From NCBI GenBank assembly GCA_025454075.1, contig JALOPD010000005.1:1-39446 (forward strand): a stretch of DNA of 39,446 nt. Reading direction: 5' to 3'. A model generated the notes under the pieces. That model did not search any database. It had not been told where the DNA came from and worked only from the letters and a program-made list of their open reading frames with translations. Source of the DNA: Desulfobacterales bacterium. Its GTDB lineage: Bacteria; Desulfobacterota; Desulfobacteria; Desulfobacterales; UBA2174_A. How positions within the stretch are numbered: position 1 is the stretch's first letter; each line of letters begins with the position of its first letter. A program made the translations under genes and the position numbers. Below, one piece after another: positions 32,098-39,341 of the stretch.

Positions 32098-32143
32098 AGT
32101 TTTTCGCTGCACCGCCGCCGGTGCGGCGGTGCAGCGAAAAACT
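32098..32143. repeat. 46-bp palindrome after flhB (21-bp perfect arms)
   Basis: AGTTTTTCGCTGCACCGCCG (32098-32117, plus C at 32118) is followed by a 4-base loop and its exact reverse complement (32123-32143), overlapping the flhB stop codon. Each strand has a U-rich 5' arm and an A-rich 3' arm, the opposite of an intrinsic terminator, so it is listed as a palindrome. It may still stabilise the 3' end of the fliL-flhB message. Confidence 0.75.
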
Positions 32144-33215
32144 AGAGTGCGTACCTGCCCTTGAGCCGGTAGACGTAGGCGAGGACTTCGGCCACGGCGC
32201 GGTAGAGATCGACGGGGATGGTGTCTCCCGGGTCGGCCATCTTGTAGAGCGCCTGGGCGAGGGGTTTGTTCTCGACGATGGGCACATGGCTCTCCCGGGC
32301 GAGATCCCGGATGCGCTCAGCGACATAATCGGCGCCCTTGGCCGTCACCCGCGGGGCGGTCATCGCCGCGGGGTCGAACCGCAAGGCCACCGCCAGGTGG
32401 GTCGGGTTGGTGATGACCACATCCGAGGTCGGCACCTCGGCCATCATGCGCTGGTAGGCGGCCTGGCGCTGGAGCGAGCGGATCCGGGATTTGACCTGCG
32501 GGTCGCCCTCGGTCTGCTTGCGCTCGTCCTTGATCTCCTGCTTGGTCATCTTGAGGCTTTCCTCGTGCTGCCAGCGCTGGTAGAGGTAGTCCAGCGCCGC
32601 CAGCACAATGAGGGCCAGGCAGACGTAGAGGATGATCTTGAAGGCGGCCGTGTGGGTGAAATCCCAGATCCCGCCCACGTCCCGCCGCACCAGGGAAGGG
32701 AACTCCGTCAGGTACCCGGACACCACCGACCACGCAATGGCGCCGACGAACACGATCTTCAGCAGGGATTTGGCCAGCTCCACCAGCCCGCGCGTGGAGA
32801 AGACCCGCTTCAGGCCCGCCATCGGGTTCAGTTTCGAAAACTTCGGTGACATCGCCTCCGCGTGCAGCTCGAAGCCGATCTGGGTGACGTTGCCGACAAA
32901 GCCCGCCACCATCAGCGGCAGGCAGATCGGCGCCAGCAGCCAGAGAGCGGTCAGGGTGAGGTCGAGCAGCAGGGCGCCGGCATCGCCGAGCGTTTGAACC
33001 CGGAGGAGGTGCAGGCGGCCGAAGATGCCGGCCAAGAGCCGGGTCAGCTGATCGAGCAGGTGGGGCCCGGCGAAGACGAAAACGCCCAGCAGCGTGAACA
33101 GGATGAGGGTCGAGGGGATTTCGCGGCTGAGGGCCACCTGCCCGCGCTTGCGGGCTTCCATCCGGCGTTTGCCGGTGGCCTTTTCCGTCCGCTCCTGGCC
33201 GGTTGCCTCCGCCAT
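32142..33215 (-). CDS. flhB: Flagellar export switch protein FlhB
   Basis: A 357-residue export-gate protein that switches substrate specificity from hook to filament type. The N-terminal ERTEKATGKRRMEARKRGQV is typical. Four transmembrane helices follow (about residues 36-55, 86-110, 145-168 and 191-212), then the cytoplasmic domain with the autocleavage site Asn270-Pro271 in NPTH, and GADYVAERIRDLARESHVPI with VENKPLAQALYKMADPGDTI. The length is standard. It is the last gene of the fliL operon, 9 bases after fliR, and its stop codon overlaps a long palindrome. Confidence 0.97.
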   Translation of the reverse strand: MAEATGQERTEKATGKRRMEARKRGQVALSREIPSTLILFTLLGVFVFAGPHLLDQLTRLLAGIFGRLHLLRVQTLGDAGALLLDLTLTALWLLAPICLPLMVAGFVGNVTQIGFELHAEAMSPKFSKLNPMAGLKRVFSTRGLVELAKSLLKIVFVGAIAWSVVSGYLTEFPSLVRRDVGGIWDFTHTAAFKIILYVCLALIVLAALDYLYQRWQHEESLKMTKQEIKDERKQTEGDPQVKSRIRSLQRQAAYQRMMAEVPTSDVVITNPTHLAVALRFDPAAMTAPRVTAKGADYVAERIRDLARESHVPIVENKPLAQALYKMADPGDTIPVDLYRAVAEVLAYVYRLKGRYAL

Positions 33216-33224
33216 CGGCCGCCC

Positions 33225-34004
33225 CTAGTGCAGGGCCCTGAGCAGGTACAGGGCGTGGCGCGGCATGCCGGCGAACAGGTCCCCCATGTAAGCGGCGATG
33301 TGCGGCAGGCTCAGGCCGAAAAAGAGCAGGCCCACGGCGATGTTGACCGGCATGGAGACGACGAAGATGTTCATCTGCGGCACCGTGCGCGCCACCAGGC
33401 CGAACGCCACCGTGCCGAGCAGCAGCGCCACGACGACCGGCGCCCCGGCCTTCAGGCCCATGATGAACATGTCCGCCGTCAACCGCGTCAGCCGCTCCAG
33501 CACCGGGCCGTTGACGTGGAACCCGACCGGCGGGACGATCTCGAAGCTCTCCACGAGGGTGCGGATGAACCAGTGGTGGCCGTTGATGACCAGGAACACC
33601 AGCGTCGCCAGCAGGCTCATGAACTGCGACAGGATCGCCACCTGGTCTTCGGAGGCGGGGTCGATCACCTCGGCAATGGCCAGCCCCATCTGGTAGCCGG
33701 CCAGCTCCCCGGCCAACTGGACGCCCTCGAAAATCAGCCGGATCGCAAACCCCGCCAGGAGGCCGATCATCACCTCGCCCGCGGCGGACACGGTCAGCGT
33801 GAGGAGATCGCCGGCCGCCGGCAGCGGGCCCGCCCCCACCAGCGGGAAGACCAGCAGGCTCGTCGCCAGGCACAGGCCGATGCGGAAGATCACCGGCACG
33901 CTCGCCCCGTTCAGCATGGGGATCGCCATCAGAAACGCCCCGGTCCGGAGGAACACCAGGAAAAACAGCTGCAGCTGCGGCAGCGTTACGGCAAGCGATA
34001 CCAT
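33225..34004 (-). CDS. fliR: Flagellar export gate protein FliR
   Basis: A 259-residue integral membrane protein of the export gate with about six transmembrane helices. Family segments are FFLVFLRTGAFLMAIPMLNG, VMIGLLAGFAIRLIFEGVQL, AGELAGYQMGLAIAEVIDP, FLVINGHHWFIRTLVESF and VNIAVGLLFFGLSLPHI. The length is typical and no FlhB fusion is present. It lies between fliQ and flhB in the conserved order. Confidence 0.96.
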   Translation of the reverse strand: MVSLAVTLPQLQLFFLVFLRTGAFLMAIPMLNGASVPVIFRIGLCLATSLLVFPLVGAGPLPAAGDLLTLTVSAAGEVMIGLLAGFAIRLIFEGVQLAGELAGYQMGLAIAEVIDPASEDQVAILSQFMSLLATLVFLVINGHHWFIRTLVESFEIVPPVGFHVNGPVLERLTRLTADMFIMGLKAGAPVVVALLLGTVAFGLVARTVPQMNIFVVSMPVNIAVGLLFFGLSLPHIAAYMGDLFAGMPRHALYLLRALH

Positions 34005-34042
34005 GGCAGCGGGGTCCCGTCTCCGGCCGCGAACCGGCCCGT

Positions 34043-34312
34043 TCAGCGGATGTACTGGTTCATGCTCATGAACATCTGCACGGTGAAACCGACCAGGGTC
34101 TGCATCATCCAGGGGAAGAAAAAGACGAGCGCCGCGGCCACCGCCAGCATCTTGGGGATGAAGGTGAGGGTCATCTCGTTGATGGAGGTGGCCGACTGGA
34201 AGATGCTCACCAGCAGCCCGACCAGCAGCCCGGCCAGGAGCATCGGCGCCGAGAGCAGGATCGTGATCTTGATCGCCTCGTAGAAAAACCCGGTGATGTA
34301 ATCGGATGTCAT
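34043..34312 (-). CDS. fliQ: Flagellar export gate protein FliQ
   Basis: An 89-residue protein with two transmembrane helices. YEAIKITILLSAPMLLAGLL and the conserved VSIFQSATSINEMTLTFIPK, followed by LAVAAALVFFFPWMMQTLVG, are diagnostic of FliQ. It sits between fliP (11 bases) and fliR (38 bases). The size is exactly that of the family. Confidence 0.97.
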   Translation of the reverse strand: MTSDYITGFFYEAIKITILLSAPMLLAGLLVGLLVSIFQSATSINEMTLTFIPKMLAVAAALVFFFPWMMQTLVGFTVQMFMSMNQYIR

Positions 34313-34323
34313 GGCCCCTCCCG

Positions 34324-35160
34324 TCAGACGAAACTCTTGACCAGCGACCCCACCAGCAGGTACCAGCCGTCGGCCAGCACGAACAGCAGCAGCTTGAACG
34401 GCAGCGACACCATGACCGGCGGCAGCATCATCATGCCCATGGACAGGAGCACGGCGGCCACCACCATGTCCACGATCAGAAACGGCACGTAGAGCAGCAG
34501 CCCGATCTCAAAGGCGGTCTTGACCTCGCTGATGATGAAGGAGGGGATCAGCACGCTGGTGGGGATCTCCTCCGGGTTCTGGGGCCGCTTCAGCTTGGCG
34601 ACGTCCACGAAGAGCGCCAGGTCCTTTTCGCGCGTCTGCTTGAACATGAACTCGCGCAGCGGCGAGACGGCGTTGTCCAGCGCCTGCTGGGTGGAGATTT
34701 TCTTGTCCAGGTAGGGCTGCAGCGCCGACTGGTGGATCTTCTGCCAGACCGGGGCCATGATGAACACCGTCAGAAACAGGGCCAGCCCGATCACGATCTG
34801 GTTGCTCGGCAGCTGCATCGTCCCCAGGGCGCGGCGCAGCAGGGACAGGACGATGACGATCCGCGTAAAGGAGGTGACCATGATGAGGATCGCCGGCGCC
34901 AGGGAGAGCACCGTCATCAGCAGGAAGATCTGCAGCACCACCGTGGCCCGGCCGGGGTCTTCGCCGGGGGCCACCCCCAAGGTGAAATACGGGGTGGCGA
35001 CCGCCGGGGTCTGCCCCAGCGCGGCGGCCGGGGTCAGCAGCAAAAGGGCCATGGCGACAGCGGCCGCGGCGGCCGGCAGGAGGCACCGCGCACGGCCGCG
35101 CGGTCCGTTCGGCACCGGGCGGCCCTCCACGACGCGTGCGCTGTCGGGTCTACCGGTCAT
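34324..35160 (-). CDS. fliP: Flagellar export gate protein FliP
   Basis: A 278-residue gate subunit. The N-terminus has a long basic region before a signal-type hydrophobic stretch (about 33-49, AMALLLLTPAAALG), consistent with the cleaved signal of FliP. The core shows LSLAPAILIMVTSFTRIVIV, RRALGTMQLPSNQIVIGLAL, FLTVFIMAPVW and PSFIISEVKTAFEIGLLLYV, then VDMVVAAVLLSMGMMMLPPV. It overlaps fliO by 11 bases and precedes fliQ. The start at ATG 35160 is upstream of the signal; a shorter start would be possible. Confidence 0.96.
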   Translation of the reverse strand: MTGRPDSARVVEGRPVPNGPRGRARCLLPAAAAAVAMALLLLTPAAALGQTPAVATPYFTLGVAPGEDPGRATVVLQIFLLMTVLSLAPAILIMVTSFTRIVIVLSLLRRALGTMQLPSNQIVIGLALFLTVFIMAPVWQKIHQSALQPYLDKKISTQQALDNAVSPLREFMFKQTREKDLALFVDVAKLKRPQNPEEIPTSVLIPSFIISEVKTAFEIGLLLYVPFLIVDMVVAAVLLSMGMMMLPPVMVSLPFKLLLFVLADGWYLLVGSLVKSFV

Positions 35161-35527
35161 GGTCGCCCGCCCGCATGCCCGCCGTGAACTTGGACAGGTG
35201 CTCGTAAAAGGAGACCGCCTCCGGCCCCTCGTGGGAACGGACCCGTTCCAGGGCCTGCGGGTCGTCCAGGCGGGCCAGCATCTGGATGCGGTCGCCCGAC
35301 ACCCCCAGCACCAGGACGCAGCCGGGCACCTCCACCAGGGTCACGGCCTTCTTGACGCCGATCGGCTGGGAGGCCACCACGCGCACCAGCCGGTCCTTCG
35401 CCGGGCCTCCGGGGCGCTGCAGGTAGCGCCGGGCGAGGTGCACCATCACGAACAGGCCGCCCAGCACAGCCGCCAGGGCCGCGATCATTTTCAAGGCGGA
35501 GGGAATCAGCTCGGGCGCGGCGTTCAT
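35150..35527 (-). CDS. fliO: Flagellar export assembly protein FliO
   Basis: A 125-residue protein with one N-terminal membrane segment (about 10-32, ALKMIAALAAVLGGLFVMVH) followed by a basic RRYLQR and the domain DRLVRVVASQPIGVKKAVTL, with VEVPGCVLVLGVSGDRIQML. This order is the FliO hallmark; FliO supports FliP assembly. It overlaps fliN by ATGA (35524-35527) and fliP by 11 bases. Sequence conservation in this family is low; context supports the call. Confidence 0.9.
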   Translation of the reverse strand: MNAAPELIPSALKMIAALAAVLGGLFVMVHLARRYLQRPGGPAKDRLVRVVASQPIGVKKAVTLVEVPGCVLVLGVSGDRIQMLARLDDPQALERVRSHEGPEAVSFYEHLSKFTAGMRAGDHDR

Positions 35528-35868
35528 CGCAGCCTCTCGATGCGCTCCATCGGGCTGACCACCTCGGTCAGGCGCACCCCGAACTTTTCGTTGACGACCA
35601 CCGCCTCCCCCCGCGCGATGAGTTTCTGATTGGCCAGGATCTCGAGAGTCTCGCCGGCGAGCTTGGAGAGCTCGATCACCGAGCCCTGCCCCAGTTTGAG
35701 CAGCTCGTGGATCAGGAGCTTCGTTCGCCCGAGCTCGACCGTCACCTCCAGCGGGATGTCGAGAATGAACTCCATGTTCGCGACCGCGGCCCCGGTGGAA
35801 GCGTCCCGGGCCGCCGCACCGGCGTCGGCCGCCGCCGCGCCGGCATTTTTCTCAGAGGGTGTCGCCAT
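35524..35868 (-). CDS. fliN: Flagellar motor switch protein FliN
   Basis: A 114-residue C-ring protein. After an Ala-rich N-terminal 30 residues, the SpoA domain runs from about 33: FILDIPLEVTVELGRTKLLI, HELLKLGQGSVIELSKLAGE, LEILANQKLIARGEAVVVNE and KFGVRLTEV. It is a short, single-domain FliN rather than a FliY fusion. It lies two bases after fliM and overlaps fliO, as expected for C-ring partners. Confidence 0.97.
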   Translation of the reverse strand: MATPSEKNAGAAAADAGAAARDASTGAAVANMEFILDIPLEVTVELGRTKLLIHELLKLGQGSVIELSKLAGETLEILANQKLIARGEAVVVNEKFGVRLTEVVSPMERIERLR

Positions 35869-35870
35869 GA

Positions 35871-36848
35871 TTACGCCTGACCTCCGTTGGGGTTCAGCAG
35901 CGCGGAAATCTCAACCGCCCGGTTGCCCTTGATGATGCCCGGGTAGGCGAGATACTTCGGCACGTGGTCCACGCTGAGAACGATCGAATCCTCCGGGCCG
36001 GTGGGCAGCAGCACGACGTCGTCCACCTTCAGGTTCAGAATGGACCCGATCGTCTGCCGCGTGCGCCCGAGTTCGGCGATGACGGTGACCGGTGTCTCCT
36101 GGAGCAGCCGCTGCAGCTGCCGGCTCCAGGTGTTCTCGATGTCCTTCTCGCGCAGGTATTTCGGGGAGAGCTTCTCCTTGATCGGCTCCAGCATCAGGTA
36201 GGAGAGGCAAAAATGCAGGTTTCCGGAAAACTCCTTGCCCTTTACGGCAAAGACGATGACCACCATCATGTCGTGCGGCGAGACCAGGTGCACGTACTCC
36301 GGCTTGGTCTCGTTCTTCTTGACGCTGATGCGCAGCGGCTGGACGATCTGCCAGGCTTTCTGAAACTGGTTGAGAACCTCCGCCGCCAGCTTGCCGATCA
36401 TGCGCTGCTCGAGGGGGGTAAAGTCCCGGATGCGGTTGATGGGCTTGCCCCTGCCGCCGAACATGGCGTCGATCAGCGAAAAGACCAGGCCCGGCTCGAT
36501 GGCGAGCAGCGCCGATCCGATCAGCGGCTCCATGTTGAAGATGATGAAGCTCGTCGGCGCGGAGAAGGCGCTGATGCACTCCTGGTACTTGACCATCTCG
36601 GTGGAGACGAACGCCACCTCGATGGAGCGCTGCAGCATGGAGGAGAGGGAGCCGTTCAGCAGGACGGCAAACTTGTCGTAGACCTCCTCCAGAGCGCTGA
36701 ACTGGTCCCGGAGCATGATGTTCTGGGAGGTGAGGTTGTACGGAGCGACCTCCGGCTCCCCCTTGGTCTGCTCCAGGTCGACATCCCCCCGGTCCATGGC
36801 GGACAGCAGGGCGTCGATTTCCTCCTGGCTGAGGATTTGATCGGGCAT
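35871..36848 (-). CDS. fliM: Flagellar motor switch protein FliM
   Basis: A 325-residue C-ring switch protein. The N-terminal peptide LSQEEIDALLSAMDRGD is the CheY-P binding segment. The middle CheC-like domain includes RSIEVAFVSTEMVKYQECIS, FNMEPLIGSALLAIEPGLVF and DAMFGGRGKPINRIRDFTPL. The C-terminal SpoA domain has TPVTVIAELGRTRQTIGSIL and VLLPTGPEDSIVLSVDHVPK. Length and order are standard. It follows fliL by 12 bases. Confidence 0.97.
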   Translation of the reverse strand: MPDQILSQEEIDALLSAMDRGDVDLEQTKGEPEVAPYNLTSQNIMLRDQFSALEEVYDKFAVLLNGSLSSMLQRSIEVAFVSTEMVKYQECISAFSAPTSFIIFNMEPLIGSALLAIEPGLVFSLIDAMFGGRGKPINRIRDFTPLEQRMIGKLAAEVLNQFQKAWQIVQPLRISVKKNETKPEYVHLVSPHDMMVVIVFAVKGKEFSGNLHFCLSYLMLEPIKEKLSPKYLREKDIENTWSRQLQRLLQETPVTVIAELGRTRQTIGSILNLKVDDVVLLPTGPEDSIVLSVDHVPKYLAYPGIIKGNRAVEISALLNPNGGQA

Positions 36849-36860
36849 GCGGCTTCCTGC

Positions 36861-37328
36861 CTACTGGATGACGAATTCCTTGAAATAAATGCGAGCGACC
36901 TTGGCCGTCGCCAGCAGGCCGTTGACGGCCCCCGTCAGCTCCTCCCGCATCGCCGTCTTGCCCTCGGTGGTGCTGATGTCGGCGTAGCGCTTGGTGGGCA
37001 GGATCATCAGGATCGCATCCCGCAGCTGCGGAACGCGCTTGGCCATCTCGTCTTCGGCCGGCTTGCCGCCGGTGACCTCCAGGTCCATGGTGACCCGCAG
37101 GTAGCGGTTGCCGCCCGGGTCGGCCAGGTTGACGATGAAGGTCTCCATGGAAACCATTTTCCCCGGCTCCTCGACCTTGGCCTTTTCGGCGTTCTGGTCG
37201 GCTTCCGCGCTTTCCGCCGGCGCGCCCATTTTGGCGAGCTTGGTGTAGATCATGAACATGCCGCCGCCCATGCCCAGCACCAGCAGACACAAGACACCGA
37301 CCAAAACGAAAAGAATCTTGTTCGACAT
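36861..37328 (-). CDS. fliL: Flagellar stator-associated protein FliL
   Basis: A 155-residue inner-membrane protein that associates with stators. One membrane helix (about 5-29, ILFVLVGVLCLLVLGMGGGM) is followed by a linker and a periplasmic domain: VSMETFIVNLADPGGNRYLR, VTMDLEVTG, KRVPQLRDAILMILPTKRYA, EGKTAMREELTGAVN and the closing IYFKEFVIQ. The start is ATG 37328, behind AAGGAGAGG. A longer frame to 37517 would cross the sigma-54 promoter and is rejected. It is the first gene of the switch and export operon. Confidence 0.95.
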   Translation of the reverse strand: MSNKILFVLVGVLCLLVLGMGGGMFMIYTKLAKMGAPAESAEADQNAEKAKVEEPGKMVSMETFIVNLADPGGNRYLRVTMDLEVTGGKPAEDEMAKRVPQLRDAILMILPTKRYADISTTEGKTAMREELTGAVNGLLATAKVARIYFKEFVIQ

Positions 37329-37658
37329 GACCTCTCCTTGGCCTTCCATTGCCGCCGGCCCTTTCGGATAAGAGCGGCCCGCCTCGTCCGAAAACTGCGG
37401 GAAAAAGGCGGATGCCGACATCTCTGCTGGATCAAAGCAAGGAGTGTGCCATTTGCCGTATCGGAACAGGCGGATGCGGCGAACCGCATCGGGGAGAGGA
37501 CGGCGGGTGGCAAGCACCGCGCCTGCAGGGGCCGAACGCCCGGCCGGGCGCCCTGCGCAGGAGCAGCGCCCGCCGCCGGGGGTCGGCGTCGGGCGGAGTC
37601 AACTCTTTGACATCCCACCGGCCTCGCAGAGGTCCTGCAGGCGGCCGGCGGGAGGCGT
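37329..37658. other. Spacer between flbD and fliL; sigma-54 promoter, no motAB
   Basis: No gene is seen in these 330 bases. They hold the fliL promoter (37436-37451), a GC-rich imperfect hairpin at about 37520-37562 (CGCCTGCAGGGGC facing GCCCTGCGCAGG), 70-110 bases upstream of the promoter, and a small hairpin at 37621-37635. In many related clusters motA and motB lie here; they are absent. Confidence 0.55.
37436..37451 (-). promoter_or_regulatory. Near-consensus sigma-54 promoter of fliL-fliM-...-flhB
   Basis: The minus strand reads TGGCACACTCCTTGCT, one base from TGGCACG-N4-TTGCW. The predicted start is 37425, giving a 97-base leader to the fliL ATG. It is the best sigma-54 site in the window. 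Confidence 0.85.
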
Positions 37659-37892
37659 TCAGGCGGCCGGCCGCAGCCCGTCCGGCGGCGGGCCGTCGCC
37701 GCTGGCCGCCGACTGCTGCATACCGCGGCGGTATTGCACGATGCGTTGGCTCACCTCCTCCGCCCGCTCCTTCACCATGAGACGGTCGCGGTTGACGAAG
37801 GTGATGACCGTGTCGGGGTTGGCTTCCACCGACTGGATGTTCTCGGCGTTGATCAGCAGTACCGAATTGTTCAGACGGGTGACCTGGATCAT
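37659..37892 (-). CDS. flbD: FlbD (SwrD) family flagellar protein
   Basis: A 77-residue cytoplasmic protein: MIQVTRLNNSVLLINAENIQ, SVEANPDTVITFVNRDRLMV and KERAEEVSQRIVQYRR match the small FlbD/SwrD family found between flgE and motA or fliL. In Bacillus, SwrD raises motor torque; its molecular action is not settled. The C-terminal Ala/Pro-rich tail is variable. A 6-bp hairpin directly upstream covers its ribosome-binding site. It follows flgE after 157 bases of repeats. This FlbD is not the sigma-54 activator of Caulobacter with the same name. Confidence 0.92.
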   Translation of the reverse strand: MIQVTRLNNSVLLINAENIQSVEANPDTVITFVNRDRLMVKERAEEVSQRIVQYRRGMQQSAASGDGPPPDGLRPAA

Positions 37893-37908
37893 GCGAAATG
37901 CCTTTCGC
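37893..37908 (-). promoter_or_regulatory. Hairpin sequestering the flbD ribosome-binding site
   Basis: On the minus strand GCGAAAGGCATTTCGC touches the flbD ATG. GCGAAA pairs perfectly with TTTCGC around the loop GGCA, so the only ribosome-binding site (AAAGG) is half in the stem and half in the loop. Confidence 0.5.
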
Positions 37909-37925
37909 TGTTGTTCGCGTTCATC

Positions 37926-38039
37926 GCGTTAGTGCATTGATCGCGTTGATCGCGTGGCTTGCATTGATCGCGTGATGGAGTGCCTGCGTTGGTTTCTAAA
38001 AAGCAGCCAACGCTGTTAACGCGATCAACGCACTAACGC
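37926..38039. repeat. 22-bp inverted repeat and GATCGCGT tandem copies between flgE and flbD
   Basis: GCGTTAGTGCATTGATCGCG (37926-37945, arm to 37947) pairs with the arm at 38018-38039 with one mismatch over 22 bp. The unit ATCGCGT occurs four times in 37923-37975. A further 7-bp pair, GCGTTGG and CCAACGC, lies inside (37986-37992 and 38007-38013). The whole spacer can therefore fold into a branched hairpin. No T-run follows the large stem. Confidence 0.7.
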
Positions 38040-38049
38040 GTTAACGCGC

Positions 38050-39291
38050 CTACCGCTTGATGTTGATCAGCTCCTGCAGGATCTCGTCGCTGGAGGTGAT
38101 CACCCGCGAGTTGGCCTGGAAGGCGCGCTGCGTGGTGATCATCTTGACGAACTCCTCGGCCAGGTCGACGTTGGACATCTCCAGGCTGTTGGGGCTGATG
38201 GTGCCCAGGCGGCCGGAGCCGGCCGTGCCGGGCAGCGACTGACCCGACTCCAGGGATTCCGCGTAGAGGTTGCGGCCCATTTTGGTCAAGCCGTCGTAGC
38301 TCGGAAAGTCCACCAGCGCAATCTGAAACAAAGGCGTCAACTCGCCGTTGGAATAGGCCGCGGTCACGGTGCCGTCTTCACCCACGGAGATGCTACGCAG
38401 GGTCCCCGGCGGATATCCGTCCTGGTACTGGAAGGTGGCAACCGACTCCGATGCATAGCCGGTCAGGTCCCCGAAGCTGAGATTGTCGTCGTCGATAAAA
38501 TCCCAGTTCACCGTCATCGGCGTGGTGGCGCCGTTGGTGAGCGCGATCGAAACGGGTACGTCGGCAAGCGGTGCGGTCATCACGCCGTCGGCGTCGAAGC
38601 TGACCGTCATGCTGCCGGCGTTTGCGGCGCCGAACGTCACGCCGCTGCCGAGGGTGTCCGGAACGGCACCCGTCACCGTCCAGGTCCCGGCCGTGGCCGT
38701 GCGGGTGAAGGTCAACGTCAAGGGGATGGCATTGCCGAGGGAGTCATACACGCTCTGGGACGCCGTGAACGTTTGATTTTCATCCGCGTTGGCATTGAGG
38801 TTGATGTCGAAGGTCATGGTCTCGGTCTGAGCCGGCGGCGAGATGCGTTCGCCCGGGATGAAAACATCGGTCAGGCTGCCGAGGTTGCCGTCCGCGTCGA
38901 TCGCATAGCCCTGGAGCCTCAGGCTGTCCGGGTTGACCAGGTAGCCGTTCTTGTCGAAGTGGAACTGGCCGGCCCGCGTGTAAAAGGAGGAGCCGGCAGC
39001 ATCCTCGACCATGAAAAATCCCTTGCCGTTGATGGCCAGGTCCGTCGGGCTGGAGGTGTTCTCCAGGGAGCCCTGGGTCCACTGGGTGGCGGCGTCCCAG
39101 AACTCGACCCCGCGGCCGACGGTTTTGAGCGAGGCCTCCCCCCCCAGGGAGGTGCTCAGGATGTTGGCGAACGAGGCGCGGTTGCCCTTGTAGGCCGTGG
39201 TGTTGACGTTGGCGATGTTGTCGCCGATGACCCGCATGGCGGTGGCATTGGCGTTGAGACCGGTGATCCCTGCAAAGAGTGAGGACATCAT
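38050..39291 (-). CDS. flgE: Flagellar hook protein FlgE
   Basis: A 413-residue hook subunit exported by the flagellar system. The N-terminus MMSSLFAGITGLNANATAMR continues with VIGDNIANVNTTAYKGNRAS; TDLAINGKGFFMVEDAAGSS and FYTRAGQFHFDKNGYLVN follow; the C-terminus has NSLEMSNVDLAEEFVKMITT, QRAFQANSRVITSSDEILQE and LINIKR. The length is typical of FlgE with one extra domain (about 140-330). Two adjacent ATGs (39291 and 39288) follow GGGAGG. It lies 50 bases after flgD. A 12-codon ORF ends on its start codon. Confidence 0.97.
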   Translation of the reverse strand: MMSSLFAGITGLNANATAMRVIGDNIANVNTTAYKGNRASFANILSTSLGGEASLKTVGRGVEFWDAATQWTQGSLENTSSPTDLAINGKGFFMVEDAAGSSFYTRAGQFHFDKNGYLVNPDSLRLQGYAIDADGNLGSLTDVFIPGERISPPAQTETMTFDINLNANADENQTFTASQSVYDSLGNAIPLTLTFTRTATAGTWTVTGAVPDTLGSGVTFGAANAGSMTVSFDADGVMTAPLADVPVSIALTNGATTPMTVNWDFIDDDNLSFGDLTGYASESVATFQYQDGYPPGTLRSISVGEDGTVTAAYSNGELTPLFQIALVDFPSYDGLTKMGRNLYAESLESGQSLPGTAGSGRLGTISPNSLEMSNVDLAEEFVKMITTQRAFQANSRVITSSDEILQELINIKR

Positions 39292-39326
39292 AGCGGGTTA
39301 CCTCCCAGAGTCGATGGTAGTGACAT
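39288..39326 (-). CDS. Possible 12-codon upstream ORF coupled to flgE
   Basis: ATG at 39326 follows AAAGGA with five bases between, and encodes MSLPSTLGGNPL. Its TGA overlaps the ATGATG start of flgE, and the flgE ribosome-binding site GGGAGG lies inside it. Translation of this mini-ORF would carry ribosomes onto flgE. It could equally be chance in a 50-base spacer; no homology can be judged at this length. Confidence 0.3.
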   Translation of the reverse strand: MSLPSTLGGNPL

Positions 39327-39341
39327 GTTGATCCTTTGAAT

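Larger units (their letters stand above)
31715..32141. other. Intergenic region between flhB and flhA; promoter and palindromes, no gene seen
   Basis: Besides the flhA promoter and the 46-bp palindrome described separately, this 427-base spacer holds CCGACAAATTTTTGTCGG (31998-32015), a perfect 9+9 palindrome of operator type, and GGGTTGCAACCC followed after GGCC by AAAGCTTTTTT on the plus strand. No ORF with family resemblance was found on either strand. Confidence 0.45.

Noticed and set aside
32098..32143. The flhB-end palindrome as a Rho-independent terminator
   Set aside because: The U-rich part is in the 5' arm and the A-rich part in the 3' arm on both strands, opposite to an intrinsic terminator, and no T-run follows.
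37329..37517. Extended FliL start at 37517
   Set aside because: The extension crosses a near-consensus sigma-54 promoter and lacks FliL similarity; ATG 37328 has a strong AAGGAGAGG site.
37923..38039. GATCGCGT repeats as a CRISPR array
   Set aside because: The units are 7-10 bases at irregular spacing and part of an inverted repeat; there are no 25-35 base repeats with unique spacers.
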